A stretch of DNA of 23,156 nucleotides, taken from a virus. Within the stretch, counting starts at the first letter, position 1. Each line of letters opens with the position of its first letter. This document shows, in pieces, positions 15,121 to 23,068 of this stretch. The position numbers were made by a program, and so were the translations under genes. The stretch is taken from the IMG/VR virus record IMGVR_UViG_3300021197_001907, positions 1 through 23,156 of that record. The stretch is one strand, 5' to 3'. The notes under the pieces were generated by a model, which saw nothing but the letters and a program-made list of their open reading frames with translations, did no database searches and was not told where the DNA came from.

Positions 15121-15961
15121 AAAAAAAGTCCGCCGTAAACGGCACCTCCATATTCTGTTCGTGCCCGCAGGCTGAACAATAAAAATTCTGTGACATGTCA
15201 ACGTTTGGAGTAACAGCCTTGACCGCGTTTCTTAGATGTCGCGAATCTCGTGCTGGCATTAGCTCAACAAACTGCTTGATAGTATTTTTATCCGTGTCAT
15301 CGTTTAGTGCGACGATGCAACGGGTAAGCTGGTCTGTAAGGTTAGTCTCCAGGGCAGAAGCCCTTCTCTTTGTGGCGTTTTGAGAAATGGATGTCTCATC
15401 GTCACCCGTTAGCAGTCTAACCTCTGCCGTCACCTTTGTGAGGGGCAGCTCCACATTAAAGGTGCCGCGAGTCGTCTCCTCAGCAGCGTGGTCCGCTGAG
15501 CCCTCTCCAGGGTGGATGCGTGCGTCACTCAAATCAAATGTATAAGAAGACTTGTTACCGCAGGCGGGGCAGTTTACCTTGGTTTCATATTCTGATCCAT
15601 AGCCTGTAATTCTGGCGGCTACAAGAATAGCATTTCGGTCTCCGATCAACAGGGATCCGGGATCAATGGTCTTGTCAACCAGGACATTCTCTAGGAACTT
15701 CTCTAGAGCCAATCCCTTGCGCAATAGGGTCTGACTAGTTAGAATGTCTTCATCTCTTGCGGTCATGTAACGAATCTCCACGGTGCTGTTACCGTGGAGA
15801 GGGTGACTTGTGCCGTAGAAGCGACCACCACTTGGTAGTTCGACAAAATCAGTTGGGGTTACAAACTCTAATACAGATGTAGTAGTCTTAGGGGCAGCCT
15901 TTGTGGGCTGCTTAGTTTTAGCGGACGCTGCTTTTGTGCGCCCTTGATTGTTTCTAGCCAA
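15107..15961 (-). CDS. 26: gp26/gp51-type baseplate hub assembly protein, likely tape measure chaperone
   Basis: This 284-residue protein has the T4 base plate protein family pattern ELPSGGRFYG at 41 to 50, RYMTARDEDILTS at 64 to 76, and a zinc-binding pair of knuckles: C131 and C134 (CPAC), and C262 and C265 (CSAC). The N-terminal 30 residues are Lys/Ala/Thr-rich and probably disordered. In T4 such proteins act in hub assembly and are not abundant in the final particle. Position directly before the tape measure, and the frameshift layout at its end, point to the tape measure chaperone role. The start is TTG at 15961, supported by GAGGT 5 bases upstream; no ATG in frame occurs until residue 66. 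It lies 59 bases after the tube gene, in a leader that holds a TATAAT-like box without a good -35. Confidence 0.85.
   Translation of the reverse strand: MARNNQGRTKAASAKTKQPTKAAPKTTTSVLEFVTPTDFVELPSGGRFYGTSHPLHGNSTVEIRYMTARDEDILTSQTLLRKGLALEKFLENVLVDKTIDPGSLLIGDRNAILVAARITGYGSEYETKVNCPACGNKSSYTFDLSDARIHPGEGSADHAAEETTRGTFNVELPLTKVTAEVRLLTGDDETSISQNATKRRASALETNLTDQLTRCIVALNDDTDKNTIKQFVELMPARDSRHLRNAVKAVTPNVDMSQNFYCSACGHEQNMEVPFTADFFWPNR
15121..15127 (-). other. putative ribosomal frameshift site (seven T)
   Basis: On the minus strand GAC TTT TTT TGG ends the gp26-like frame four residues before its stop. The downstream frame continues as TTT TTT GGC. Slippage of +1 (skipping one T) or -2 (re-reading two) on tandem Phe codons joins them. 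Phage tail chaperones are classic users of such sites, most by -1 and some by -2. Confidence 0.65.
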
Positions 15962-16020
15962 TTCATACCTCTTTGTTTAAAATATTATACCTTATTGATA
16001 CTCTCAATTTAAGTTATATT

Positions 16021-16620
16021 TTAGCTAAGCGGCGTTGCACCATCAGGCGTGAATAGACGTTTCAAAACTCCCTCGCCTGCAGGCTGCGGGCGACCCTCTG
16101 GAATCACGTAGGAAGCCCAGTCGTATCTAAGCTCCAAGTCAATCGTAGCTAGATCCTCACCCTCATACGTATAATCGTTAAAACCAACAGATACGATGAA
16201 GGGATTGTTTAGTCTCCACTCCTCTAGGAAGTTTCCGTCTTCGTCAATCGCTCTGATGACCACCTCACCCAGTTCAAAATTAGCATTTCCTTTGCCAATC
16301 GTGCTTAGGGTCTCGCTGCCGGAAGTGCCATCTACGTTTGACGGAACGTTGTAACCGCTCTTGCGGAGAATTGAAAGTATGTTGCCTGTTGCATCTGGGT
16401 TAACCGGATCAACCAAAGAAACAGTAACCGTATTCCACTCAACCTTACCAGGATAGTAGAAAGTGTGGTTTAGGAACTTATGCTGTGACTGAGTCACGCT
16501 AAACGTTGGCTTGGTGACACTCCTAGCATAGAACTGAGCTGCCTCGTTCATCTTGGGGATACTCACCAAAAATCTAAATTGTCTCTTTGGCTCAACTTGT
16601 CCAGAACTCCAGAATGGCAT
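16021..16620 (-). CDS. 19: tail tube protein (gp19-like)
   Basis: This 199-residue protein forms the inner tail tube, stacked as hexamers inside the sheath. It shows the T4 gp19-type beginning (PKRQFRFLVSIPKM), a strand pair around VTKPTFSVTQSQHKFLNHTFYYPGKV with the conserved 'F-Y-x-G-x-V-x-W' motif, and the second barrel half VVIRAIDEDGNFLEEWRLNNPFI. It is slightly longer than T4 gp19 (163 residues). The ATG at 16620 has AAGGAG about 10 bases upstream and follows the sheath stop by 48 bases, the usual sheath-tube order. No separate promoter is clear in the gap. The C-terminal tail (PEGRPQPAGEG) is flexible in appearance. Confidence 0.95.
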   Translation of the reverse strand: MPFWSSGQVEPKRQFRFLVSIPKMNEAAQFYARSVTKPTFSVTQSQHKFLNHTFYYPGKVEWNTVTVSLVDPVNPDATGNILSILRKSGYNVPSNVDGTSGSETLSTIGKGNANFELGEVVIRAIDEDGNFLEEWRLNNPFIVSVGFNDYTYEGEDLATIDLELRYDWASYVIPEGRPQPAGEGVLKRLFTPDGATPLS

Positions 16621-16668
16621 CTTTTATTTTCTCCTTACAATTTAAATAGTGTTAACTATTATTTTTCC

Positions 16669-19600
16669 TTAGTCGTCAAACGAAGCGCCAGTCCTCGTAA
16701 TGATGAAGTCTAGTGCAATGAATTCAATGGCGCGGGCGGGCTTGAGGTAGATCTTCGCATATAGAATGTTTCTATCAATTAGATCATCCGTTGTCGTAGT
16801 GTTGTCAAGCACGACCCTAAAGTCTGTCAATCCGAATCTTGCCTTTACGTCTCCCAAGAATGGGTTTACAGCTGAGGTGAATCGGTCCCATGTCGCCTGA
16901 ACATTGGGCTCAAACAAGATTCCGTTTGCAATTCTAGAAATCTCCTTCTTAACAAAGATTAGTAGACGGCGCACGTTAATTCTATCAAGCGCAGAGCGTG
17001 TGACCTGTAGCGTCTTTTGACCGAAGATTACAATGCCCTCGTTGGGGAAGGTGGCAATCGGGTTGATATTAGCTGCATATAGATCGTCACGATCCTTAGA
17101 GTTTAGTCTCATCTTTACATTGGTGACTGGCAGACCAGCTGCACCATTTGAGAGCCCACCTCTAACAAAGCCGGCGGGTGCGAACCATAACTCAGTGCGA
17201 GCCTGTGAGCTTCCGAAGGTGCCCAATGCCACCACAGAGGGGGGCACATCCACTAGACGACCAGTTCTGGTGTCTTTAACTTGGACCCAGGGGAAGAAGC
17301 AGCAGCCATAACTGTTGTTTAGCGACCTCGTTCTTAGAGCGCTAACGGCATTGGCAACATTGGGTCGGTTAGCAACCGCAGACTCCGTGTTCTCGGTCGA
17401 AGGCAGGTAAGAGTGCTGAATATCAATAACACCCAGAGTATCGGCGCGCTCTTCGCAAACATCCAACAAGTGCTCGGTGAGGGTTGAATTCCAAACACCC
17501 GGCACTGTCATTAGGTTTGCCTCTACAACATCTGGGTCGGCAACCGTATCAATAGCCCTCTTGATGGTGTTAAACGCATAGTTAGTGATCTCAGTCTTAG
17601 AAGCCAGTACATCTGTGTTTCTGAACGGCTCCTTTTCCTTGATATTCAATCCATCAAAGCCACCAAACATTGGTGCTGTGAAGCGATCAAATCCAGCATC
17701 TAGTAGAGTCTTGTATGTGTTTGCTCCGGTGGCAGTATAACTCTTTCCTGATCTCTGTGAGCCTGATAGGTGGTTGAAGCCTTCCGAGCCTGAGTGTAGG
17801 TCGTTCATTGAGAAGGCGAAAGAATGCTCTGTTCCGGGAACCGAAACGGTGCCACTGGTGATCGTAAACGCATTTGTTTGGCTTGGGAGCATGCGAACCA
17901 TATCGTAATAGCTCGGATCAAATATTTGACTGCTCGCTTCTCTTGTGGTTTGAATACCAAAGTACGCATCAGTGGGATCAGTCAGTGAGCCTGCGCTAGC
18001 GCTGACTCTTAATCTAATCGCTGGGAATTCAAAGCTAGCGCTGAAGCCGGCAACCACTCCTCCAAGCTCATTGCCACCAACGGCAATGAATACGCCGTCG
18101 TCGCTGCCAAGAGTATAATCTGGCGACCCTAGGCGGATACGAGGCTGAATGGCATGAGCGATAACCTGGTTTCCCTCGACTATAGTCATTGCCGGGGTAC
18201 CAGCACCAGAAACAAATGTTCCAGCAGTGCCCTGAATCATCTGTGGTCCGGTAGAAGCCGAGGTGAACCCCCAACTATTGAAGCGAGGGGGTCCAAAGTA
18301 ACCGAAAGGCAAGGACTCTGCTGAGACGCCTCCGTTGTCAACAGACTCATCCATAACAACATAAACGTATTGTGATACATTCCGGTACGTTCCATAATGC
18401 CTCAATCTTCTCTCGTCATTATCCCATTCGGCGTAGCTGTCTCCAATTCTTCTGGCGATATAATTTTCAGAGTTGGGATTTAGATTAAGGTTGTCAAAGC
18501 GCTCCAGGTATACAGGCTTCTCATCGCGGTCCTTAACTCTTCTGAGGACAACTGAGAATGTGCCGTAGGGATCAACATTCGGATAGGCGGGGGCGCGTAG
18601 CTGCTCAACAGAAACCTTGATATTTCTATTAGCCCACTCGCCCTGGTTTCGCCCGACTAGCTTAAATAGCTTGGGAGAATTCTCCAGAAGGAACGCACTA
18701 GAATCACCTAAGTCCTGTGCACGGAAATACGGTGTCTCGGCGTTTTGAAAGTCCGTTCGGTGATCTTGCCAGACATATGTGCTACCCGTCTGAATCGCTA
18801 GAATAACACCATAGACGCCGCCAGCGCCAGTGGAGGTCACATTCTGACCGTGGAACTGATCAAACGTTTCTCCGAGCCAATATGTGTAAAAGTTTGGATT
18901 GTTAGAATTGTTAACAATTTGAGAGTTTGTCTGAGAGGCGTTGGTATTGAACACCTTGCGGATGTATTTTTCGCTATCTCTATCAAAATTGAAGCAAACT
19001 TTCTGGGACACAGTAGCGTTAAAGCCGTTGCCCTCGCCGTCTGTCAAGACTTCAGCGATAAATTCGGAGTTGGACCCCTGAGACTGAATCATGACTGCGG
19101 TGCCTGATACTTGTGTCTTGGCAGTGCCGTCAGCGAATCCGATCATAGACCCTGTTAAGCGAATTGAAGAGCCCGCCTCAAGGTACCAAATAGCAGCCAA
19201 AGATCCAGTGGACGCCTGTGTAGCAGAGCCTGAGTTGACTAGAAACAGACCATACGCGCCGGCGTTGAGGTCCAGCCGTGAATCGGCGGCGTTCTTAACA
19301 AACCAGCCAGCTTTTGCGTCTTGTGTGGCGTCGGCATCGCGGTGCTTGGCACCCAAGAGTCGCATGAAGGTGACAGGAGCTTCGCCTGAGTTCAGCCAAG
19401 CCTGCGCTGCGTATGCACCATAAGTGGGACCATCAAACTCTCCAGAGCGCCAGTTGTCGCCACCATCTGCGCCTGCGTCAGGCGAACCAAAGACGCGAGT
19501 AAACTCATCAAATGAGGATACCTTAGTTGGAACCATTCCTGGTCCCTGGCGAGTTCTTCCGATGATGACCGGACCCACAGCTGTCGGCTCTGCTGGCAAT

Positions 19601-19671
19601 TGTGAACGATCAATTTCGTTTGTAAAGACACCAGGGGAAATGAACTTGAATTTTCTAGCTCCACTTGCCAT
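16669..19671 (-). CDS. 18: tail sheath protein (gp18-like), enlarged
   Basis: This 1000-residue protein forms the contractile sheath. The N-terminus ISPGVFTNEID...VGPVIIGRTRQGPGMVPTKVSSFDEFTRVFG is the standard sheath opening. The C-terminal 270 residues (NFGCCFF-type core with SYGCCFFPWVQVKD, PSVVALG, LYAANINPIATFPNEGIVIFGQKTL, RRLLIFVKKEISR, and the ending YLKPARAIEFIALDFIITRTG) form the conserved inner domain that carries the linker to the next ring. T4 gp18 has 659 residues. The extra 340 or so lie in the middle (about residues 110 to 690), Ser/Gly/Thr-rich and beta-like, probably surface-exposed outer domains. The ATG at 19671 has AAGGAG about 9 bases upstream, and a late-promoter-like AATAAATA lies 38 bases from the start. 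Confidence 0.97.
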   Translation of the reverse strand: MASGARKFKFISPGVFTNEIDRSQLPAEPTAVGPVIIGRTRQGPGMVPTKVSSFDEFTRVFGSPDAGADGGDNWRSGEFDGPTYGAYAAQAWLNSGEAPVTFMRLLGAKHRDADATQDAKAGWFVKNAADSRLDLNAGAYGLFLVNSGSATQASTGSLAAIWYLEAGSSIRLTGSMIGFADGTAKTQVSGTAVMIQSQGSNSEFIAEVLTDGEGNGFNATVSQKVCFNFDRDSEKYIRKVFNTNASQTNSQIVNNSNNPNFYTYWLGETFDQFHGQNVTSTGAGGVYGVILAIQTGSTYVWQDHRTDFQNAETPYFRAQDLGDSSAFLLENSPKLFKLVGRNQGEWANRNIKVSVEQLRAPAYPNVDPYGTFSVVLRRVKDRDEKPVYLERFDNLNLNPNSENYIARRIGDSYAEWDNDERRLRHYGTYRNVSQYVYVVMDESVDNGGVSAESLPFGYFGPPRFNSWGFTSASTGPQMIQGTAGTFVSGAGTPAMTIVEGNQVIAHAIQPRIRLGSPDYTLGSDDGVFIAVGGNELGGVVAGFSASFEFPAIRLRVSASAGSLTDPTDAYFGIQTTREASSQIFDPSYYDMVRMLPSQTNAFTITSGTVSVPGTEHSFAFSMNDLHSGSEGFNHLSGSQRSGKSYTATGANTYKTLLDAGFDRFTAPMFGGFDGLNIKEKEPFRNTDVLASKTEITNYAFNTIKRAIDTVADPDVVEANLMTVPGVWNSTLTEHLLDVCEERADTLGVIDIQHSYLPSTENTESAVANRPNVANAVSALRTRSLNNSYGCCFFPWVQVKDTRTGRLVDVPPSVVALGTFGSSQARTELWFAPAGFVRGGLSNGAAGLPVTNVKMRLNSKDRDDLYAANINPIATFPNEGIVIFGQKTLQVTRSALDRINVRRLLIFVKKEISRIANGILFEPNVQATWDRFTSAVNPFLGDVKARFGLTDFRVVLDNTTTTDDLIDRNILYAKIYLKPARAIEFIALDFIITRTGASFDD

Positions 19672-19708
19672 TATTAAATTTCTCCTTGCTCAAAATTATA
19701 TACCATAG

Positions 19709-19716
19709 TATTTATT
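19709..19716 (-). promoter_or_regulatory. possible late promoter of the sheath gene
   Basis: AATAAATA on the minus strand differs by one base from the T4 late -10 element TATAAATA. It lies 38 bases upstream of the sheath start, nearly the same distance as the exact element at 23069 to 23076 from its gene (35 bases). The match is A/T-rich and could be chance. Confidence 0.4.
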
Positions 19717-19766
19717 ACTTGGGACTTCTCGTAGTAAATAGTAACTCGTCGTCGCAAAGTCCAAAT

Positions 19767-20621
19767 TTACTCGCGATAAAAGGCTCCGGATATCGTTGTT
19801 GGGATATCTCCCATTATTACGTGCTCTCTGGGTATTTTAACTTCCACAAAATTCTCCCTTACCGTTATTTTTGGACGCTCCTCGTTTTTGCCCGCTCCGA
19901 CCAGGTAGCCCAGCACTCGAATGTTCATTTTTGTCTCAAAAACCCTCTCATCGTCTCCAAGGTTTCCAACGTTATTGTTTTGTGCAAAGTTTTGAGGCAG
20001 GAACCCCTCAAACTTATGACCATCGGCATTAATAAAGAAATTATTAATTTGCCCGGTCTTGACAATAAACGGCGTAAGCATTTCATTTATCTGCTGAAAA
20101 TACTCACCCTTTAGCATTACAGAATACGTCACGTTGATATATGTTGGTACGGGCATCGTGAGCGTCTCATAGACCACCTTCTTGTTTTTATAAGGAAAGT
20201 TAAGTTGTCCGAACCCTCTTCCTTGCGAACTGAATGTTGGACTTTTCCTATAGGCATCTGCGTTGGCAAAATCACCAGTCTTAGTCTGGTTTATTCTTCT
20301 AGAAACAGTAACGGCGCCGCCCTTGAAATCATTCTGGGGTGGTATGTGTGCCTGGTATATACCTTTTCTAGTTGGGTCTTTTACGATCTCTGTTCTCTCT
20401 ATTGTCATGAGCGGAAGCTTTAAAACACCATAGTCGTCTCTCAAATCTTTGTTGCTCTTGATTTGGAACGCTCGCTCGGCTGAAACCCAGATAAGTGGGA
20501 CCTTGTTCCACCCCTTGTTGGTTGTAGAGAATACGTTTAAAGTCTCGTCCAGCCACGTATAAAACGCCTGGTCAATCGTCTCCAGGGTGGAGGGCATTAT
20601 TTCTTCTATTCTATCTACCAT
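19767..20621 (-). CDS. 15: tail terminator / sheath stabiliser (gp15-like)
   Basis: This protein of 284 residues caps the finished tail and offers the docking surface for the head. It aligns by eye with T4 gp15 (272 residues): the early segment WNKVPLIWVSAERAFQ with KLPLMTIERTEI matches gp15 FIRVPITYASKEHF, and PTYINVTYSVMLKGEYFQQINEMLTPFI matches PIKMIYELSIFTRYEDDMFQIVEQILPYF. An ending of alternating strands follows. I chose the ATG at 20621 because GGGAG lies 6 bases upstream and only 11 bases then overlap the gp14-like gene; an ATG at 20687 would overlap by 77 bases and adds residues unlike the family. The next gene, after 95 bases, is the sheath. Confidence 0.78.
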   Translation of the reverse strand: MVDRIEEIMPSTLETIDQAFYTWLDETLNVFSTTNKGWNKVPLIWVSAERAFQIKSNKDLRDDYGVLKLPLMTIERTEIVKDPTRKGIYQAHIPPQNDFKGGAVTVSRRINQTKTGDFANADAYRKSPTFSSQGRGFGQLNFPYKNKKVVYETLTMPVPTYINVTYSVMLKGEYFQQINEMLTPFIVKTGQINNFFINADGHKFEGFLPQNFAQNNNVGNLGDDERVFETKMNIRVLGYLVGAGKNEERPKITVRENFVEVKIPREHVIMGDIPTTISGAFYRE

Positions 20622-21102
20622 CAAATACTCCCGGACGGGCACGAACACACTGCGCAGAGACCTCAATGCTGTGTTCCACCTGACCATAAATCTTTCTTGG
20701 CTCAGACCAATTTACAATCTCATAATATATTCCGCCATACATGACAAAGTCGCCAGCCCGAACATAAAGGTCTTGGTCCTCCTGCAAACGTCGCTCATGA
20801 AAGTGGACAGTGACCTCAACCCTCTGGTCAACGCCAATATTCTCTGAATATTCTGTGCCGTAAGCGTTCCACTCAACAAGGGCGTACACCCTTATTGGGG
20901 GCAAGAAAGTCTTCTCAATCGCCTCGCCATAGATTGGATGAAAGTTTGTGGTGGTTTCATCAATTGGATAGTAAAGAACTTGCTGTCCAATAACGCGCTC
21001 AATTAGCTCGTCATTAACTTGTTTTATTAAGTCTCTTTCTTTCTCACCAATGAACAACGGCGGTGGCGGCTGCTCTGGCTGATTCCATTTGTTGTCTGCC
21101 AT
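20611..21102 (-). CDS. 14: neck protein (gp14-like)
   Basis: This protein of 163 residues resembles T4 gp14, which with gp13 joins the filled head to the tail. An N-terminal helix (DLIKQVNDELIERVIGQQVLYYP) leads to YGEAIEKTFLPPIRVYALVEW, then GVDQRVEVTVHFHERRL and a barrel closing in AGDFVMYGGIYYEIVNW. The order of an early helix, 'YYP', an acidic loop, and 'GD-x-(I/V)-x-(Y/F)...(Y/F)-x-I' matches gp14, though T4 gp14 is longer (256 residues). A head-tail connector of the head-completion type is the alternative, with a similar role. The ATG at 21102 has a GGGGGG stretch 5 bases upstream, 10 bases after the gp13-like stop. The N-terminus is Pro-rich (PEQPPPPLF). Confidence 0.68.
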   Translation of the reverse strand: MADNKWNQPEQPPPPLFIGEKERDLIKQVNDELIERVIGQQVLYYPIDETTTNFHPIYGEAIEKTFLPPIRVYALVEWNAYGTEYSENIGVDQRVEVTVHFHERRLQEDQDLYVRAGDFVMYGGIYYEIVNWSEPRKIYGQVEHSIEVSAQCVRARPGVFDGR

Positions 21103-21112
21103 TTAGTCCCCC

Positions 21113-22387
21113 CTACCCTTGGAAAATTGGCAATGGCGCCTGCTGCTTTATACTCGTGATGTTACCAGCAATGCCAGCATCCTTTTCTGCCAATGCCGAA
21201 TAAGCCATTTCATCTAGAACCGTCTTTAATTCGTCTCTTAATGCGTTTTGCTCGTCCTTCGCTTGCGACAGCAGATCGGCTGAGTTTAGAGTCAGATTCT
21301 CTCCGGGAATCGGTATTGTTCCAAACTTTCCTCTAATCTGCCCAAGAGTCTCTTTTGACAAAGCCAGGCAAAATCTGCGAATCCACTGCTTGCCAACAGA
21401 GTTTATATGTTGGTACGGAATATTTGCAAAGGGAATGGTGTTTAAGTTGTTAATTCCGTCAACCCCATCTTTCCTTGTTGTGTCCACGGTCCAGGCATCC
21501 TCAATAACCTGGAAAGTGAACCACATTGTTTCAATTTCGCCAGTCACTGGCTGAGGGAATATTCGTAGCCGATTGTCCCTCAGCTCATATGAGAAGTGAG
21601 ATGTCCTGGTATAGATCATATCTTCAAAGTTCATGGCTTGCAGTTTGTTTTGCCATACAGGAATAACTTCGAATGTAGAATCATCAGCGTACTGCCCATA
21701 GGTCGCTAGGTTTCCAACCACGTTAAGACCGCCATAGTATCCATAAAACCTCCACATTGAGCGAGGGGTCTTATAAAACACACGATTGATAATTATTCGC
21801 TTGTCCGTATCAATTGAGGCGTAATCAACGCCGCCGGCATCGGCGTTAGCTTTTACGATTGCTTGTAAATCATAATCTTGACTGCCCTCTGAAACACCAA
21901 AAGAGGCTGAATACTCTCTTGTGGTGCCACCCAAGCCTGCATCAAACGAAGCAGCATTGCCGATACGACGAGCATACTCAAACTTTATTTCAGGATATGT
22001 AAGCTCAACTCGGCGTGGACCAAGGCTAGATGACAGGGTGTCTTCCTGCCTAAACTCTCCACGATGATCAAAGGTGCCAGTCGCGTTACCGAGGACAGTG
22101 GAGAGGATGTTTTTAGCCTGGTGTGTGTTTACGAGATAGGAATACTCTAAGACAGCCTCCTCGTAGTTTGCGTATACGTTTGAGGAGTTTAGCTCAATGT
22201 CCAACACATTTCCACCGAGCTTCCTGTATGTATAGTTAACCTGCGCTGAAGCACCGGACAGGAACTCCAGGGAGCCGGTATATATGCCCAGCGGTACAGC
22301 AGCGGCAACATCGCCGGCAGAACCCGTTTCCGGGAGTCTAACCGCGCTTGTTTGACTTGTTGGTGTTAAGGTAGGTGGTGCTGGCAT
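21113..22387 (-). CDS. 13: neck protein (gp13-like)
   Basis: This protein of 424 residues is longer than T4 gp13 (309) but aligns by eye at both ends. Residues about 50 to 90 (YRKLGGNVLDIELNSSNVYANYEEAVLEY) match gp13 [29 protein letters not shown]. Residues about 330 to 400 (WIRRFCLALSKETLGQIRGKF, IPGENLTLNSADLLSQAKDE, LRDELKTVLDEM) match WVKDYATALSKQLNG...LPGGVTVDGERLIAEANADLERLRQEL. Gp13 binds the portal exit and the tail. The extra length lies between these ends, including a Tyr/Gly-rich stretch (WRFYGYYGGLNVVG). The ATG at 22387 has GAGGAG about 11 bases upstream. It is the first gene of the neck block and is followed by gp14-like after 10 bases. Confidence 0.8.
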   Translation of the reverse strand: MPAPPTLTPTSQTSAVRLPETGSAGDVAAAVPLGIYTGSLEFLSGASAQVNYTYRKLGGNVLDIELNSSNVYANYEEAVLEYSYLVNTHQAKNILSTVLGNATGTFDHRGEFRQEDTLSSSLGPRRVELTYPEIKFEYARRIGNAASFDAGLGGTTREYSASFGVSEGSQDYDLQAIVKANADAGGVDYASIDTDKRIIINRVFYKTPRSMWRFYGYYGGLNVVGNLATYGQYADDSTFEVIPVWQNKLQAMNFEDMIYTRTSHFSYELRDNRLRIFPQPVTGEIETMWFTFQVIEDAWTVDTTRKDGVDGINNLNTIPFANIPYQHINSVGKQWIRRFCLALSKETLGQIRGKFGTIPIPGENLTLNSADLLSQAKDEQNALRDELKTVLDEMAYSALAEKDAGIAGNITSIKQQAPLPIFQG

Positions 22388-22436
22388 GCTTAGAATTCTC
22401 CTCTAGATAATTAGTTGGGAGAACTGGAAAGCACGG

Positions 22437-22811
22437 CTACGTTGTTGTTTTTGCCTTGGTGGTTCTTTTTCTTGTTGTCTTGCGAGTCGTGCTGGTGGCT
22501 TTTGGTGTAGACTTTCGCGGTACTGCAGCTGTCTTTACTCTTGTCACCCTTTTCTTTTTAGGCGTCTCGGAAACCTCAATAGCCTTAACAATTGGGTCGA
22601 CCAGCGGGGGGGCAACCTCAAGCTTGGGCTTGGGGATCGCGACGACGGCGGGCTTTTCTACAATTGGTTCGGGAGCAGCCATAATCACTGGCTCTGGAGT
22701 GGCGGGAGCCTCTTTCACCAAGGTCTCTTCATTTTGGTTCATTGCATATTTTAGAGCGTACTTTCTACCAAATTTCTGTGGAAACTTTCTATATCTTCTT
22801 TTCTTACCCAT
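22437..22811 (-). CDS. small Lys/Arg-rich protein
   Basis: This protein of 124 residues is strongly basic. It starts MGKKRRYRKFPQKFGRKYALKYAMNQ, a positively charged N-terminus. Next comes a Pro/Ala/Glu-rich middle with repeated 'PEP', 'KP' and 'AP' steps, and the last 40 residues are almost only Lys, Arg, Thr, Ala and Pro, as in histone H1-like tails. No fold or enzyme motif is visible. DNA or RNA binding is a guess from charge alone. I chose the ATG at 22811 because GGAGG sits 5 to 6 bases upstream; an in-frame ATG further up would start inside the previous gene. It overlaps the acidic protein's end by 8 bases, and the gp13-like gene follows after 49 bases. Confidence 0.75.
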   Translation of the reverse strand: MGKKRRYRKFPQKFGRKYALKYAMNQNEETLVKEAPATPEPVIMAAPEPIVEKPAVVAIPKPKLEVAPPLVDPIVKAIEVSETPKKKRVTRVKTAAVPRKSTPKATSTTRKTTRKRTTKAKTTT

Positions 22812-23034
22812 GGGGTCCTCCGTTGTTTTGCTCTTCATTAGTAGTATCTGCAGGTTGTACCAACAATGTAAATGTGCTACGGTCAACCACGGCTCTCAAT
22901 GTTTTCACTTCTTCAACAAACTCTTCCTCTGTTAGTTCACCTGAGTCTAGTCCATGAACTAGCTCTTCTCTCAATAGGTTCCAAACTTGCTCGCCTGTAA
23001 GCTCCATTGCCGAGCTATCATTCTCTAATTCCAT
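22804..23034 (-). CDS. small acidic protein of unknown function
   Basis: This 76-residue protein is rich in Glu, Asp and Leu. Residues 10 to 55 are mostly helical (MELTGEQVWNLLREELVHGLDSGELTEEEFVEEVKTL), and the last 15 residues are Asn/Glu/Gly-rich and flexible. I do not recognise a family. The ATG at 23034 has AAGGAG about 6 bases upstream. It is the first gene behind the TATAAATA promoter at 23069 to 23076, so it leads the neck-tail operon. Its last codons overlap the start of the Lys/Arg-rich protein in another frame, which favours coupled translation of an acidic and a basic protein. Confidence 0.72.
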   Translation of the reverse strand: MELENDSSAMELTGEQVWNLLREELVHGLDSGELTEEEFVEEVKTLRAVVDRSTFTLLVQPADTTNEEQNNGGPHG

Positions 23035-23068
23035 TTCATACTCCTTCTAATGCAATACAATAAATAGT

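Noticed and set aside
14902-15201. Stand-alone 99-residue gene starting at the ATG at 15201
   Set aside because: The first 27 codons lie inside the gp26-like gene, have an odd Cys/Arg-rich composition and no ribosome site. A frameshift extension explains the layout better.
20622-20687. Longer start for the gp15-like gene at 20687
   Set aside because: It would overlap the gp14-like gene by 77 bases; the ATG at 20621 has GGGAG at good spacing and only an 11-base overlap.
22456-22935. 159-codon open frame on the plus strand with hydrophobic stretches
   Set aside because: It is the complement of the Lys/Arg-rich and acidic genes. The Val/Leu/Phe-rich look comes from reading Lys/Thr codons backwards.
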